From assembly GCA_900551075.1 (NCBI GenBank), contig URVB01000013.1:8064-72063 (forward strand): 64,000 bases of DNA, read 5' to 3'. Shown one piece after another: positions 50,860 through 60,338 of the stretch. The notes below the pieces were generated by a model, which had not been told where the DNA came from, did not search any database, and saw only the letters and a list, made by a program, of their open reading frames with translations. Both the position numbers and the translations under genes were made by a program. The DNA is from an uncultured Blautia sp. (GTDB lineage Bacteria > Bacillota > Clostridia > Lachnospirales > Lachnospiraceae). How positions within the stretch are numbered: the stretch's first letter is position 1; the number at the start of each line of letters is the position of its first letter.

Positions 50860-52752
50860 ATGAGTGAATTCAAATTAACTACAGTGGAAGAATTTGAAGC
50901 TGCCACAAATCGGCTGTTAGAGACAGGTGCCAAGGTTGGTGCGGATTCCTGGCAGATGCGTGTAAAGAATCAAACTCCTCACTGTAAATTCGGTGAGTCT
51001 GGTGTGTGCTGCCGTATCTGTTCCATGGGACCGTGCCGTATTACCCCGAAAGCGCCAAGAGGTATCTGTGGCTGCGATGTGCATGGTATTGTAGGAAGAA
51101 ACTATCTGCGTTTTACCGCAGGCGGCGCCGCAACCCATTCTGACCATGGACGTGAAATTGCCCATACTCTTTACCAGGCGGCTGCTGATGGCAACTACAA
51201 AGTAAAGGATGAGGCAAAGCTGAAAGTGCTTGCTGCAGAATTCGGCGTGGAAACCGAAGGAAGAGATATCTATGAGGTAGCGCATGAAGTGGCAGAAAAA
51301 GGCTTGCTGGAATATGGCAAACCGTTTGGAACTCAGATCTTTACGAAGCGTGCGCCGGAGCATACGCAGGAAATCTGGAAGAGGGAAGAAATTACTCCCC
51401 GTGCGATTGACCGCGAAGTATCCTGTGCGATGCATATGACTCATATGGGATGTTCTTCAAAGCCGGAGGCTCTGATTCGTCAGTCTCTCCGTAACGGACT
51501 TTCCGACGGCTGGGGCGGTTCCATGATGGGAACTGAATTTTCCGACGTTCTTTTCGGTACTCCGAGAGAAGTAGAAACAGAAGCCAATCTCGGCGTTATG
51601 GTAGCAGAAAATGTAAATATTGTTGTTCATGGACATGATCCGTCACTTTCTGAAATGATCTGTGAATATGCAGACAGCAAGGAAATGATCGACTATGCGA
51701 AATCCATGGGTGCACAGGGAATCACCGTATCTGGTGTCTGCTGTACCTCCAACGAGGTGGCAATGCGCCGTGGTATTCCAATGGCAGGTAACTTCCTGCA
51801 GCAGGAAAACGTAGTTCTGACTGGTGCCTGTGAGGCAATCGTTGTTGACGTGCAGTGTATCTTCCCTGCATTAGGACCACTTTCCAAGTGCTTCCACACC
51901 AAATTTATCACCACTTCTCCGATTGCACAGATGCCGGATTCCGAGTTCATCAGATTCAATGCCAAGACAGCCGGAGAAAACGCAAAGTTAATCGTTAAGA
52001 CGGCAATTGAGAACTTTAAGAACAGAAATAATGATCTGGTTTATATTCCGCAGTTGAAGCAGAAAGCTACAGTTGGTTTTTCTGTGGAACAGATTGAGAA
52101 AAAACTGGATGGCGTTACCAACAGCCATGTGGATGAAACCGGAACAATGATGCCATTGGTTGACTGTGTGAAATCCGGTGTTCTCCGCGGAGCAGTGGCC
52201 ATGGTAGGATGCAACAATCCGAAGATTCGTCCGGATGCAGCACATATCTCACTGATGAAGAAGCTGATTGCAAATGATATCATTCTGGTAGTATCCGGGT
52301 GTTCCGCACAGGCTGCGGCAAAAGCAGGCTTAATGGATAAGAGGGCAAAGGAGCTCTGCGGTGCGGGCCTGAAACGTGTTTGTGAACTTGCAGATATCCC
52401 GCCTGTATTACATATGGGCTCCTGTGTTGATATCAGCCGTATGATGGTGCTTGCCTCCAGAATTGCAAAGGATTCCGGATGGAATATTTCCCAGATTCCG
52501 CTTGTAGGCTGCGCTCCTGAGTGGATGTCTGAAAAAGCGGTTTCCATTGGTAACTATGTAGTGGCAACAGGTATTGATACATATTTGGGCGTTGAACCGT
52601 ATGCGTATGGTTCCTCTGAAGTTGACGGTCTTTTGAAGGGCGGCCTGAGAGATTGGGTAGAAGCCTGCTATACCGTAGAAAAAGACATTGACAAATTAGG
52701 CGATCTGATGATCGAAAGGATTGAGGAAAAGAGAGCTGCATTAGGTATCTGA
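50860..52752 (+). CDS. acsA: Anaerobic carbon-monoxide dehydrogenase catalytic subunit
   Basis: Nickel-iron-sulfur enzyme that reduces CO2 to CO for acetyl-CoA synthase. 630 residues. Cys-rich N-terminal region CKFGESGVCCRICSMGPCRI and GICGCD bind the D- and B-clusters. C-cluster ligands: His in HGHDPSLS, and Cys in SGVCCTS, VDVQCIFP, VGCNNPK, SGCSAQ and HMGSCVD. Located between two cooC genes and before acsB, the standard setting. Start ATG follows AAAGGAGG. Confidence 0.96.
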   Translation: MSEFKLTTVEEFEAATNRLLETGAKVGADSWQMRVKNQTPHCKFGESGVCCRICSMGPCRITPKAPRGICGCDVHGIVGRNYLRFTAGGAATHSDHGREIAHTLYQAAADGNYKVKDEAKLKVLAAEFGVETEGRDIYEVAHEVAEKGLLEYGKPFGTQIFTKRAPEHTQEIWKREEITPRAIDREVSCAMHMTHMGCSSKPEALIRQSLRNGLSDGWGGSMMGTEFSDVLFGTPREVETEANLGVMVAENVNIVVHGHDPSLSEMICEYADSKEMIDYAKSMGAQGITVSGVCCTSNEVAMRRGIPMAGNFLQQENVVLTGACEAIVVDVQCIFPALGPLSKCFHTKFITTSPIAQMPDSEFIRFNAKTAGENAKLIVKTAIENFKNRNNDLVYIPQLKQKATVGFSVEQIEKKLDGVTNSHVDETGTMMPLVDCVKSGVLRGAVAMVGCNNPKIRPDAAHISLMKKLIANDIILVVSGCSAQAAAKAGLMDKRAKELCGAGLKRVCELADIPPVLHMGSCVDISRMMVLASRIAKDSGWNISQIPLVGCAPEWMSEKAVSIGNYVVATGIDTYLGVEPYAYGSSEVDGLLKGGLRDWVEACYTVEKDIDKLGDLMIERIEEKRAALGI

Positions 52753-52776
52753 TGCGGAAAGAAAGGCGCGATAACT

Positions 52777-53550
52777 ATGAAAATTGCAGTAACCGGCAAA
52801 GGCGGAGTAGGAAAGACAACATTTGCGGCAACACTTGCCAGATTATATGCGGACGAGGGACGGCATGTCCTGGCAGCAGATGTGGATCCGGATGCAAACC
52901 TGGGGCTTGCACTCGGTTTTGACGAAGAAACTCTGGACTCTATCGTTCCGGTTTCCAGAATGCGAAAGCTGGTGGAGGAGCGTACCGGAGCAAACAGTCA
53001 GAATCAGTTTTATAAGCTGAATCCCAAAGTAGACGATATTCCGGATATTTACGGCAAGGTGTGCAACGGTGTGAAGCTGTTGGTTCTTGGAACTGTTGAG
53101 ACTGGGGGCGGCGGCTGTGTCTGTCCGGAGCATGTAATGCTGAAGCGCATCATCAACAATCTGGTCCTTCACAGGGATGATGTGGTAATTCTGGATATGG
53201 AGGCTGGCCTTGAGCATCTCGGGAGAGGAACGACAGAAAGTGTGGATGCTTTTGTTGTGGTTATTGAGCCGGGCGCCAGAAGCGTACAGACCTATAAAAA
53301 TGTCAAGCGTCTTGCAAAGGATCTGGGTGTTTCCCAGATAAAGGTGGTGGCAAACAAGGTACGCAATGAAGATGATGCGGCCTTTATTGTGAACAAAATT
53401 CCACAGGAGGATCTGCTTGGAATGATTCACTATAATACGGAGGTTATCGATGCCGACCGTCAGGGAAAATCCCCTTACGATTTCAGCGAGACAGTTACCA
53501 GAGAAATTATCAAAATCAAAGAGAAGATAGATCAAAAATCAGATCTTTAA
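52777..53550 (+). CDS. cooC: CooC-type ATPase for nickel insertion (copy 2)
   Basis: 257-residue MinD-like ATPase, 24 bases after acsA. Walker A TGKGGVGKTTFAATLARLYA, then AADVDPDANLGLALGF; the CooC nickel-site CXC is GGGGCVCPEHVMLKR near residue 110; switch region LDMEAGLEHLGRGT near 145. It is closer to classical CooC than copy 1. It ends just before the first acsB, so it could mature AcsA, AcsB or both. Confidence 0.93.
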   Translation: MKIAVTGKGGVGKTTFAATLARLYADEGRHVLAADVDPDANLGLALGFDEETLDSIVPVSRMRKLVEERTGANSQNQFYKLNPKVDDIPDIYGKVCNGVKLLVLGTVETGGGGCVCPEHVMLKRIINNLVLHRDDVVILDMEAGLEHLGRGTTESVDAFVVVIEPGARSVQTYKNVKRLAKDLGVSQIKVVANKVRNEDDAAFIVNKIPQEDLLGMIHYNTEVIDADRQGKSPYDFSETVTREIIKIKEKIDQKSDL

Positions 53551-53566
53551 ATTAGGAGGTATGACA

Positions 53567-55696
53567 GTGCTTTTATTTGATATCGTATTTAACGGAAATG
53601 ATAGCATGTATGCAGAAGCAGTGGAAGCCGTTGAAGGAGCTATTGCCAAATATGGTGAAGAAAAGGCTTTAGGTTTTCCGGATACCGCGTATACGCTGGC
53701 TTGCTATTATGCAGAGACAGGAACAAAAATCACAACATTAAAAGAAGCAAAAGAGGCTCTTGGTTATATAAAGTCCATTATGACCCGTGAAAGACGTCTG
53801 GATTCCGGTTTCAAATCCGGCGTTGCAACGGCATTGTCCGCTGAGCTGATTGAGGCAGTGAAATATATTGATGGACAGCAGCCATATACGGAACCGTATC
53901 TTGGACATATGACCGACGCTCAGATTCGTGAGCTTGGTGTACCGCTTGTAACCGGCGATATCCCCGGCATTGCAGTTATCATCAATGCGGCTCCGACTGT
54001 GGAAGAGGCGTGTGCACTGGTTAAGAGCTATCAGGCACAGGGTAATTTCGTATGTCTGGTAGGCGGAATTATCGAACAGTTGAAGGAAGCAAACTATAAG
54101 ACTGGCTTCAATGTACGTGTATTCCCAATTGGCGAAAATATTTCTTCCGTTTGTCATGCCGTATCTGCCGCATGCAGAACCGCTATGATCTTCGGTAATA
54201 TCACACCTGGCGATAAGGCTGCTCTTCAGGAGTACACCTTCAACAGATTCCGCGCATTTGTCAATGCATTCGGACCTCTGGATGAAAAAACCGTTGCCTG
54301 CGGTGCCGGCGCGATTTACTATGGCTTCCCGGTTGTTACCAACGATATGGACTACACACCGTCCGTACCGAAGAGCCTGATCAAGCAGCCGAACGTAGAA
54401 GAATTCAATGCGACCTCCCTGGAAGCCCGTGATATCAAGATCAAGATTACAAACGTGGATATTCCGGTAGCATTCGCATCTGCATTCGAAGGTGAGATCA
54501 TCCGCCGCAAAGACATGCAGGTAGAATTTGACGGCTCCCGTGTAGACTGTGCAGAGCTTGTACATACTTATGAAATGTCTGAAATTGAAGACCATAGGAT
54601 CACAGTTGTCGGTCCGGAAGTGGACGACATGGAGCTTGGCAGCAAGAACAGCATTGCTTACGTAGTAAAAGTTGCAGGCAAGAATATGCAGCCTGACTTT
54701 GAACCGGTTATTGAGCGTAAATTCCATAACTATATCAACTGTATCGAGGGTGTATACCATACCGGACAGAGAGATATGCAGCGTATCCGTATCAGCATTG
54801 ATGCATTCAATGCGGGATTCAGGATCAAACATATCGGTGAGGTACTGTATACACAGGTAAAAAATGAGTTTGACGCGGTTGTTGATAAATGTGAAGTTGT
54901 GATTTATACAGATCCGGCTGAATGTACCAGAATCCGTCACGAAGTGGCTATTCCGACCTTTAATAAGCGTGACGAGCGCCTGTCCACTCTGACTGACGAA
55001 TCTGTAGATGTATACTACAGTTGTATCCTTTGCCAGGCATTCTCTCCATCCCACGTGTGCGTGGTTACACCGGAGAGACTTGGACTTTGCGGCGCCGTTT
55101 CATGGCTGGATGCGAAAGCAACCAACGAGCTGGACCCGGCCGGTCCCTGCCAGGTAATTACGAAAGAAAGAGTGATCGATGAAAATCTTGGTGCTTATGA
55201 GGATGTTGATGAGGCAGTACAGAAATATTCTCAGGGTGCACTGGAGCACGTTACCCTGTACTCCATCATGCAGGACCCAATGACCTCCTGCGGCTGCTTC
55301 GAGTGTATCTGCGGTATCGAGCCGTTCTCCAACGGTGTTGTTATTGCAAACCGTGAGTATGCAGGCATGACACCACTTGGAATGACCTTCCCGGAAATGG
55401 CATCCATGACCGGCGGCGGTGTACAGACTCCCGGTTTCATGGGACATGGAAAACATTTCATCGGCTCCAAGAAATTCATGAAGGCAGAAGGCGGTATCGA
55501 GCGTATCGTATGGATGCCGAAAGAACTGAAAGAGTTCGTTGCGGAGAGATTGAATAAAACCGCACAGGAACTGTACGGAATCGAAAACTTCACTGACATG
55601 ATCGGTGATGAAACAGTAGCAGAGGACCCGGAAACACTGGTAGCTTTCCTGACAGAAAAGGGCCATCCGGCGCTTGCCATGGAACCAATGATGTAA
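53567..55696 (+). CDS. acsB: CO-methylating acetyl-CoA synthase, copy 1
   Basis: Joins CO, a corrinoid-bound methyl group and CoA to acetyl-CoA. GTG 53567, seven bases after AGGAGG, gives 709 residues that align with copy 2 from the first residue; the ATG at 53561 is too close to the ribosome binding site. A-cluster ligands are complete: Cys486, Cys489, Cys498 and Cys508 for the 4Fe-4S cube and Cys575-Gly-Cys577 for the distal nickel, with the same spacing as the Moorella enzyme. The N-terminal domain (about 1-310), which contacts CO dehydrogenase, differs most from copy 2. Confidence 0.95.
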   Translation: MLLFDIVFNGNDSMYAEAVEAVEGAIAKYGEEKALGFPDTAYTLACYYAETGTKITTLKEAKEALGYIKSIMTRERRLDSGFKSGVATALSAELIEAVKYIDGQQPYTEPYLGHMTDAQIRELGVPLVTGDIPGIAVIINAAPTVEEACALVKSYQAQGNFVCLVGGIIEQLKEANYKTGFNVRVFPIGENISSVCHAVSAACRTAMIFGNITPGDKAALQEYTFNRFRAFVNAFGPLDEKTVACGAGAIYYGFPVVTNDMDYTPSVPKSLIKQPNVEEFNATSLEARDIKIKITNVDIPVAFASAFEGEIIRRKDMQVEFDGSRVDCAELVHTYEMSEIEDHRITVVGPEVDDMELGSKNSIAYVVKVAGKNMQPDFEPVIERKFHNYINCIEGVYHTGQRDMQRIRISIDAFNAGFRIKHIGEVLYTQVKNEFDAVVDKCEVVIYTDPAECTRIRHEVAIPTFNKRDERLSTLTDESVDVYYSCILCQAFSPSHVCVVTPERLGLCGAVSWLDAKATNELDPAGPCQVITKERVIDENLGAYEDVDEAVQKYSQGALEHVTLYSIMQDPMTSCGCFECICGIEPFSNGVVIANREYAGMTPLGMTFPEMASMTGGGVQTPGFMGHGKHFIGSKKFMKAEGGIERIVWMPKELKEFVAERLNKTAQELYGIENFTDMIGDETVAEDPETLVAFLTEKGHPALAMEPMM

Positions 55697-55701
55697 AAAA
55701 A

Positions 55702-55748
55702 TCCTTTCCGCCGCATAAAACCGTGCCGGCAGCGGGCGGCGGAAGGAA
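55702..55748 (+). promoter_or_regulatory. Strong stem-loop between the two acsB genes
   Basis: TCCTTTCCGCCGC pairs with GCGGCGGAAGGA around a ~21-base loop with inner pairing. No T-run follows. It begins six bases after the copy 1 stop and could attenuate or process the message so that the copies are made in different amounts. Confidence 0.65.
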
Positions 55749-55819
55749 TTATGTACAGGCGTACAAAACCTGCACAGGAACCTATTAACTTTATTTATTA
55801 TAAGGTGGAGATGTGCAAC

Positions 55820-57946
55820 ATGTTAATCAACAGAATTTTTAGTGGAAATGATGCAGTATTCGGTTTAACCGGGCAGGCTGTAGACGAGGCAATCCGGCAG
55901 CATGGTGCGGACATGGCTGTAGGATTCCCGAACACGGCGTATTGTCTGCCGTGTTACTACGCTGTCACGGGTGTAAAAATAAAAACTTTAGGTGAATTGA
56001 AGGAAGCGCTGGGCGTGGTAAAAACGCTGATGACCAGAGAGCATCAGTTGGAGGATGCTCTGATGTCAGGTGTTGCAACTGCCCTCTGTGCGGAATTTAT
56101 TGAAGCATTAAAGTACATTGGTGAAGCTCAGCCATACAGCGAACCATGCTATGGGCATTTGGCTGATTCGATTATTCGGGAAATGGGTGTGCCGTTGGTA
56201 ACCGGTGATATCCCGGGTGTGGCTGTTATTCTCGGTTCCGCACCGACCGCACAGGAAGGTGTGGATTTGATCAGGAGCTATCAGGCTCAGGGCATTTTGG
56301 TTACATTGGTAGGCGGAATCATTGACCAGGCCCGGGAATGCGGCTTGAATATGGGATATAACGTAAGAATTGTGCCTCTCGGCAAGGATGTAACCTCTGT
56401 GATTCACGTTGTATCCGTGGCACTCCGTGCTGCTTTGATTTTCGGTAATGTGACTCCTGGCGATGCAGGCAGTCTGATTGCTTATACATCAGAAAGGGTC
56501 CCGGCATTTGTGAATGCCTTTAAGCCGGTTGATGATGTAATTTTGGCCGCGGGGGCAGGCGCCATCAAGCTGGGATTCCCGGTAATCTCTAATGAAAATG
56601 AGAATATTGCGGAAGTTCCGGGCGCATTGATCGCATGCCAGAATGTGGCAGATTTTAATAAGGTTTCCCTGGAAGCCCGGAATATTAAAATCAAAATTAC
56701 GAATATTGATATTCCGGTAGCGTTCGCATCGGCCTTTGAAGGTGAGATCATCCGCCGTAAAGATATGCAGGCAGAGTTTGATGGCTCCCGCGTAGATTGT
56801 GCGGAGCTTGTTCAGACAAAAGCTATGGATGAGGTGGAAGACCACAGGATCGAAGTTATTGGTCCGGATATAGATACCTTCGAGGATGGCAGCAAACACA
56901 GCCTTGCTTACGTGGTAGAAGTGGCAGGAAAGAAAATGCAGCCGGATTTTGAACCGGTTATCGAACGCAAATTCCATAATTATATCAACTGTATTGAGGG
57001 TGTATACCATACCGGACAGAGAGACATGTTCCGTATCCGTATCAGCCACGAGGCCTATCAGGCAGGCTTTAGGGCAAGGCACTTCGGAGAAGTGCTTTAT
57101 GCACAGGTAAAGAACGAATTCGAGGCTGTTGTAGATAAATGTCAGGTGAAAATTTATACGGATCCGGCTGAATGTACCAGAATCCGTCATGAAGCTGCAA
57201 TCCCGGCTTTTGAAAAACGTGATGCACGTTTGGAGACACTGACTGATGAATCCGTAGATGTATACTATAGCTGCATTCTCTGTCAGGCATTTTCTCCATC
57301 TCACGTATGTGTGGTTACTCCGGAAAGACTTGGTCTTTGCGGTGCTGTATCATGGCTTGATGCAAAGGCAACAAATGAACTGGACCCGGCAGGACCATGC
57401 CAGATTATTACAAAAGAAAGAGTAATCGATGAGGCTCTTGGCTCTTACGAGGACGTTGATGAGGCCGTACAGAAATACTCTCAGGGTGCACTGGAGCATG
57501 TTACCCTGTATTCCATTATGCAGGATCCAATGACCTCCTGCGGATGCTTCGAGTGTATCTGTGGTATTGAACCGTTCTCCAACGGCGTAGTCATTGCAAA
57601 TCGTGAGTATGCGGGCATGACCCCTCTTGGAATGACCTTCCCGGAAATGGCATCCATGACCGGCGGCGGTGTACAGACTCCAGGATTTATGGGACATGGG
57701 AAACACTTTATTGGTTCTAAGAAATTCATGAAGGCGGAAGGCGGTATCAAGCGCATCGTATGGATGCCGAAGGAATTGAAAGATACGGTGGCAGAGCGTC
57801 TGAACAAAACTGCAAAAGAGCTTTACGGAATCGACCGTTTCACTGATAAAATCGGTGATGAAACAATTGCTACGGATCCGGAAACACTGGTTGCATTTTT
57901 GACAGAACATGAACATCCTGCCTTGTCAATGGAACCGATGATGTAG
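55820..57946 (+). CDS. acsB: CO-methylating acetyl-CoA synthase, copy 2
   Basis: Second full-length acetyl-CoA synthase, 708 residues from ATG 55820 (GGTGGAG nine bases upstream). All A-cluster residues are kept: Cys485, Cys488, Cys497, Cys507 and Cys574-Gly-Cys576. Compared with copy 1, the last ~230 residues are nearly identical, the N-terminal ~280 clearly diverged. It is thus an old duplication under strong selection in the active-site domain, or one partly homogenised by gene conversion, not a recent exact repeat. Followed by acsD. Confidence 0.95.
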   Translation: MLINRIFSGNDAVFGLTGQAVDEAIRQHGADMAVGFPNTAYCLPCYYAVTGVKIKTLGELKEALGVVKTLMTREHQLEDALMSGVATALCAEFIEALKYIGEAQPYSEPCYGHLADSIIREMGVPLVTGDIPGVAVILGSAPTAQEGVDLIRSYQAQGILVTLVGGIIDQARECGLNMGYNVRIVPLGKDVTSVIHVVSVALRAALIFGNVTPGDAGSLIAYTSERVPAFVNAFKPVDDVILAAGAGAIKLGFPVISNENENIAEVPGALIACQNVADFNKVSLEARNIKIKITNIDIPVAFASAFEGEIIRRKDMQAEFDGSRVDCAELVQTKAMDEVEDHRIEVIGPDIDTFEDGSKHSLAYVVEVAGKKMQPDFEPVIERKFHNYINCIEGVYHTGQRDMFRIRISHEAYQAGFRARHFGEVLYAQVKNEFEAVVDKCQVKIYTDPAECTRIRHEAAIPAFEKRDARLETLTDESVDVYYSCILCQAFSPSHVCVVTPERLGLCGAVSWLDAKATNELDPAGPCQIITKERVIDEALGSYEDVDEAVQKYSQGALEHVTLYSIMQDPMTSCGCFECICGIEPFSNGVVIANREYAGMTPLGMTFPEMASMTGGGVQTPGFMGHGKHFIGSKKFMKAEGGIKRIVWMPKELKDTVAERLNKTAKELYGIDRFTDKIGDETIATDPETLVAFLTEHEHPALSMEPMM

Positions 57947-57988
57947 TATACTATATATATTAATTTTTTTAGAGGAGGCTAACGAGAA

Positions 57989-58930
57989 ATGCCGTTTAAT
58001 CAGAAACCACAAAAGTTTAATGCAAAGATTAACACAGTCACAATCGGAAGCGGAGATAAGGCTGTATCCATTGGCGGAAATTCCACGTTTCCATTTTATA
58101 GCTTTGATGCTCCGACAGAGAATACTGCAAAAGTCGGTGTGGAAATCTCAGACATGGGTCTGGAAGGCGCATCTGAAGGTATCAGAGCATATTATGACGG
58201 TGCTTCCACAATGGCTGAAATTGCTCGGAAGGCAGCAGCAATGGAGGGCGCAGACTTTGTAGCACTCGTTCTGGAAGGCGGAGACCCGAACGGTGAAGAC
58301 AAATCTGTGGAGGAGTTAATCGCAGTCGTAAAAGAGGTTGCAGATGCAGTTGACTGTCCATTAGTCGTAGAGGGCTGCAAAAACGTAGAAAAAGATGCAG
58401 AACTGCTTCCGAAAGTAGCAGAAGTCCTTCAGGGAAGAAATGTCCTGATTCTGTCTGAAAAGGAAGAGAACTATAAGGCTATCGGTGCGGCTGCAGGTCT
58501 GGCTTATGATCAGATCGTAGGCGCTGAGTCTGCTGTAGATATCAACCTTGCAAAACAGTTAAACGTAGTAACCACACAGTTAGGTGTTAATGCACAGAAG
58601 ATCGTGATGAATGTCGGAAGTGCATGTGCCGGATATGGATACGAGTATGTTGTATCCACTATGGACCGTATCAAGGGCGCAGCTTTAGGTCAGAATGACA
58701 ATATGCTGCAGATGCCTATCATTACACCAGTTGCTTCCGAGACATGGGGCGTAAAAGAAGCATCCGCTTCTGAAGAAGACATGCCGGAATGGGGCCCGCA
58801 GGATGAGCGTGGAATCGATATGGAAATTATGACTGCAGCAGCAGACCTGGCAGCAGGTTCTGACGCGGTTATTCTGAGACATCCGCAGTCTGTGGCAACA
58901 ATTTCCAAAATGATCAAAGCACTTGCGTAA
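57989..58930 (+). CDS. acsD: Corrinoid iron-sulfur protein small subunit
   Basis: Beta subunit of the corrinoid iron-sulfur protein, which carries the methyl group from AcsE to AcsB. A TIM-barrel protein of 313 residues related to the large subunit; it has no cluster cysteines and binds the cobamide at the subunit interface. Family segments: the MGGNSTFPFYSFDA-like SIGGNSTFPFYSF near residue 30 and MNVGSACAGYGYEY near 215. Strong AGAGGAGG precedes the start. Directly followed by acsC. Confidence 0.95.
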   Translation: MPFNQKPQKFNAKINTVTIGSGDKAVSIGGNSTFPFYSFDAPTENTAKVGVEISDMGLEGASEGIRAYYDGASTMAEIARKAAAMEGADFVALVLEGGDPNGEDKSVEELIAVVKEVADAVDCPLVVEGCKNVEKDAELLPKVAEVLQGRNVLILSEKEENYKAIGAAAGLAYDQIVGAESAVDINLAKQLNVVTTQLGVNAQKIVMNVGSACAGYGYEYVVSTMDRIKGAALGQNDNMLQMPIITPVASETWGVKEASASEEDMPEWGPQDERGIDMEIMTAAADLAAGSDAVILRHPQSVATISKMIKALA

Positions 58931-58950
58931 TTGAATAGGAGGAAGAAGAT

Positions 58951-60297
58951 ATGGCACTGAATGGTATTCAGATCTTTAAATTAACACCAAAGAAAAACTG
59001 TAAGGAATGCGGATGCCCTACGTGTATGGCTTTCTCTATGAAGGTTGCACAGGGCGCTATGAAAATTGAGCAGTGTCCGCATATGTCTGACGAGGCAATT
59101 GCTTCTCTGTCTGAGGCAACTGCTCCGCCAATGAAAACAATCAAAATCGGTACAGGTGATGGAGAATTCACTCTGGGCGGCGAGACTGTTTTATTCAGAC
59201 ATGAAAAAACTTTTGTAAGCAAAACAAGATATGCGGTTGCACTGTGCACAGATATGGATGATGCCGCAGTGGAAGCAAAACTGGCGGAAATTCCGAAGGT
59301 TGATTACGACCGTATCGGTGAGAGAATGTATGCAGAGCTTGTATATGTAAACTGCGGTGAAGGTGCTGACGCTGCAAAATATACTGCATTGGTGGAAAAG
59401 GCTGCCCGACTTGGAAGAACTCTCGTTCTCGGATGTTCGGATCCGGAAATTGCAAAAGCAGCTCTTGCAGTATGTAAGGACAGCAAACCGGTTCTGAACG
59501 GAGCCAATGCCTCCAACTACGAGGCAATGAACGCTGCTGCAACAGAGGCAGGCGTTGTGCTGGGTGTATCAGGCAAAGATATTAACGAATTGTATGATAC
59601 CGTTGCAGCTATCGAAAAACTCGGCAATAAGAATCTTGTTGTTGATGTTACAGGAGCTGATATTAAGGAAACCTTTGCAAATGCAGTATTGGTTCGCCGT
59701 GCGGCACTGAAGGATCAGGATAGAACCTTTGGCTATCCGTCTATCGTAAACACTGTGAAGCTTGCAAAAGGCGATGTACATATGCAGGCGGCTCTGGCAT
59801 CTCTGTTCACCATGAAATATGGTTCCATAATCGTTATGGAGCAGATGACCTATGCAGAAGCACTTCCGATTTATGGACTTCGTCAGAACCTGTTTACAGA
59901 CCCGCAGAAGCCAATGAAGGTTGAGCCCGGCATCTATCCGTTAAACGGAGCAGATGAGAATTCCCTGGTTGTTACAACCGTAGACTTCGCACTTACATAT
60001 TTCGTAGTATCCGGTGAGCTGGAGCGCTCCGGTGTACCGCTTAATTTTGTAATCAATGATGCAGGCGGACTTTCCGTACTGACATCCTGGGCTGCCGGCA
60101 AATTCTCCGGAAATAGTATTTCCAAATTTATCCAGGAGCAGGTTGAGCCGAAGGTAAAATGCAGAAAGCTTGTGATTCCGGGTAAGGTAGCTGTTCTGAA
60201 GGGTGATCTGGAAGCAAAGCTTCCTGGCTGGGAAATCATCGTTGGACCGAGAGAAGCTGTGCAGCTTGTGAAGTTCTTAAAAGACATGCAGGCATAA
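58951..60297 (+). CDS. acsC: Corrinoid iron-sulfur protein large subunit
   Basis: 448 residues. The N-terminal 4Fe-4S domain has KKNCKECGCPTCMAFSMKV and EQCPHMS (about residues 15-50), used for reductive activation; a TIM barrel follows, and the C-terminal domain binds the corrinoid (INDAGGLSVLTSWAAGKFSG near residue 365). Accepts a methyl group from methyl-tetrahydrofolate via AcsE and gives it to acetyl-CoA synthase. Confidence 0.95.
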   Translation: MALNGIQIFKLTPKKNCKECGCPTCMAFSMKVAQGAMKIEQCPHMSDEAIASLSEATAPPMKTIKIGTGDGEFTLGGETVLFRHEKTFVSKTRYAVALCTDMDDAAVEAKLAEIPKVDYDRIGERMYAELVYVNCGEGADAAKYTALVEKAARLGRTLVLGCSDPEIAKAALAVCKDSKPVLNGANASNYEAMNAAATEAGVVLGVSGKDINELYDTVAAIEKLGNKNLVVDVTGADIKETFANAVLVRRAALKDQDRTFGYPSIVNTVKLAKGDVHMQAALASLFTMKYGSIIVMEQMTYAEALPIYGLRQNLFTDPQKPMKVEPGIYPLNGADENSLVVTTVDFALTYFVVSGELERSGVPLNFVINDAGGLSVLTSWAAGKFSGNSISKFIQEQVEPKVKCRKLVIPGKVAVLKGDLEAKLPGWEIIVGPREAVQLVKFLKDMQA

Positions 60298-60338
60298 ATC
60301 CGTATTAAAAAGATTATTAAATAAAGGAGAACACGAGT

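Noticed and set aside
53738..55054. 438-codon open frame opposite acsB copy 1
   Set aside because: Antisense shadow of a conserved gene; a similar shadow appears opposite copy 2, as expected from shared codon bias.
53567..57946. Recent assembly duplication as the cause of the two acsB genes
   Set aside because: N-terminal halves differ at many residues and synonymous sites differ even in the conserved C-terminal part, so they are distinct genes.
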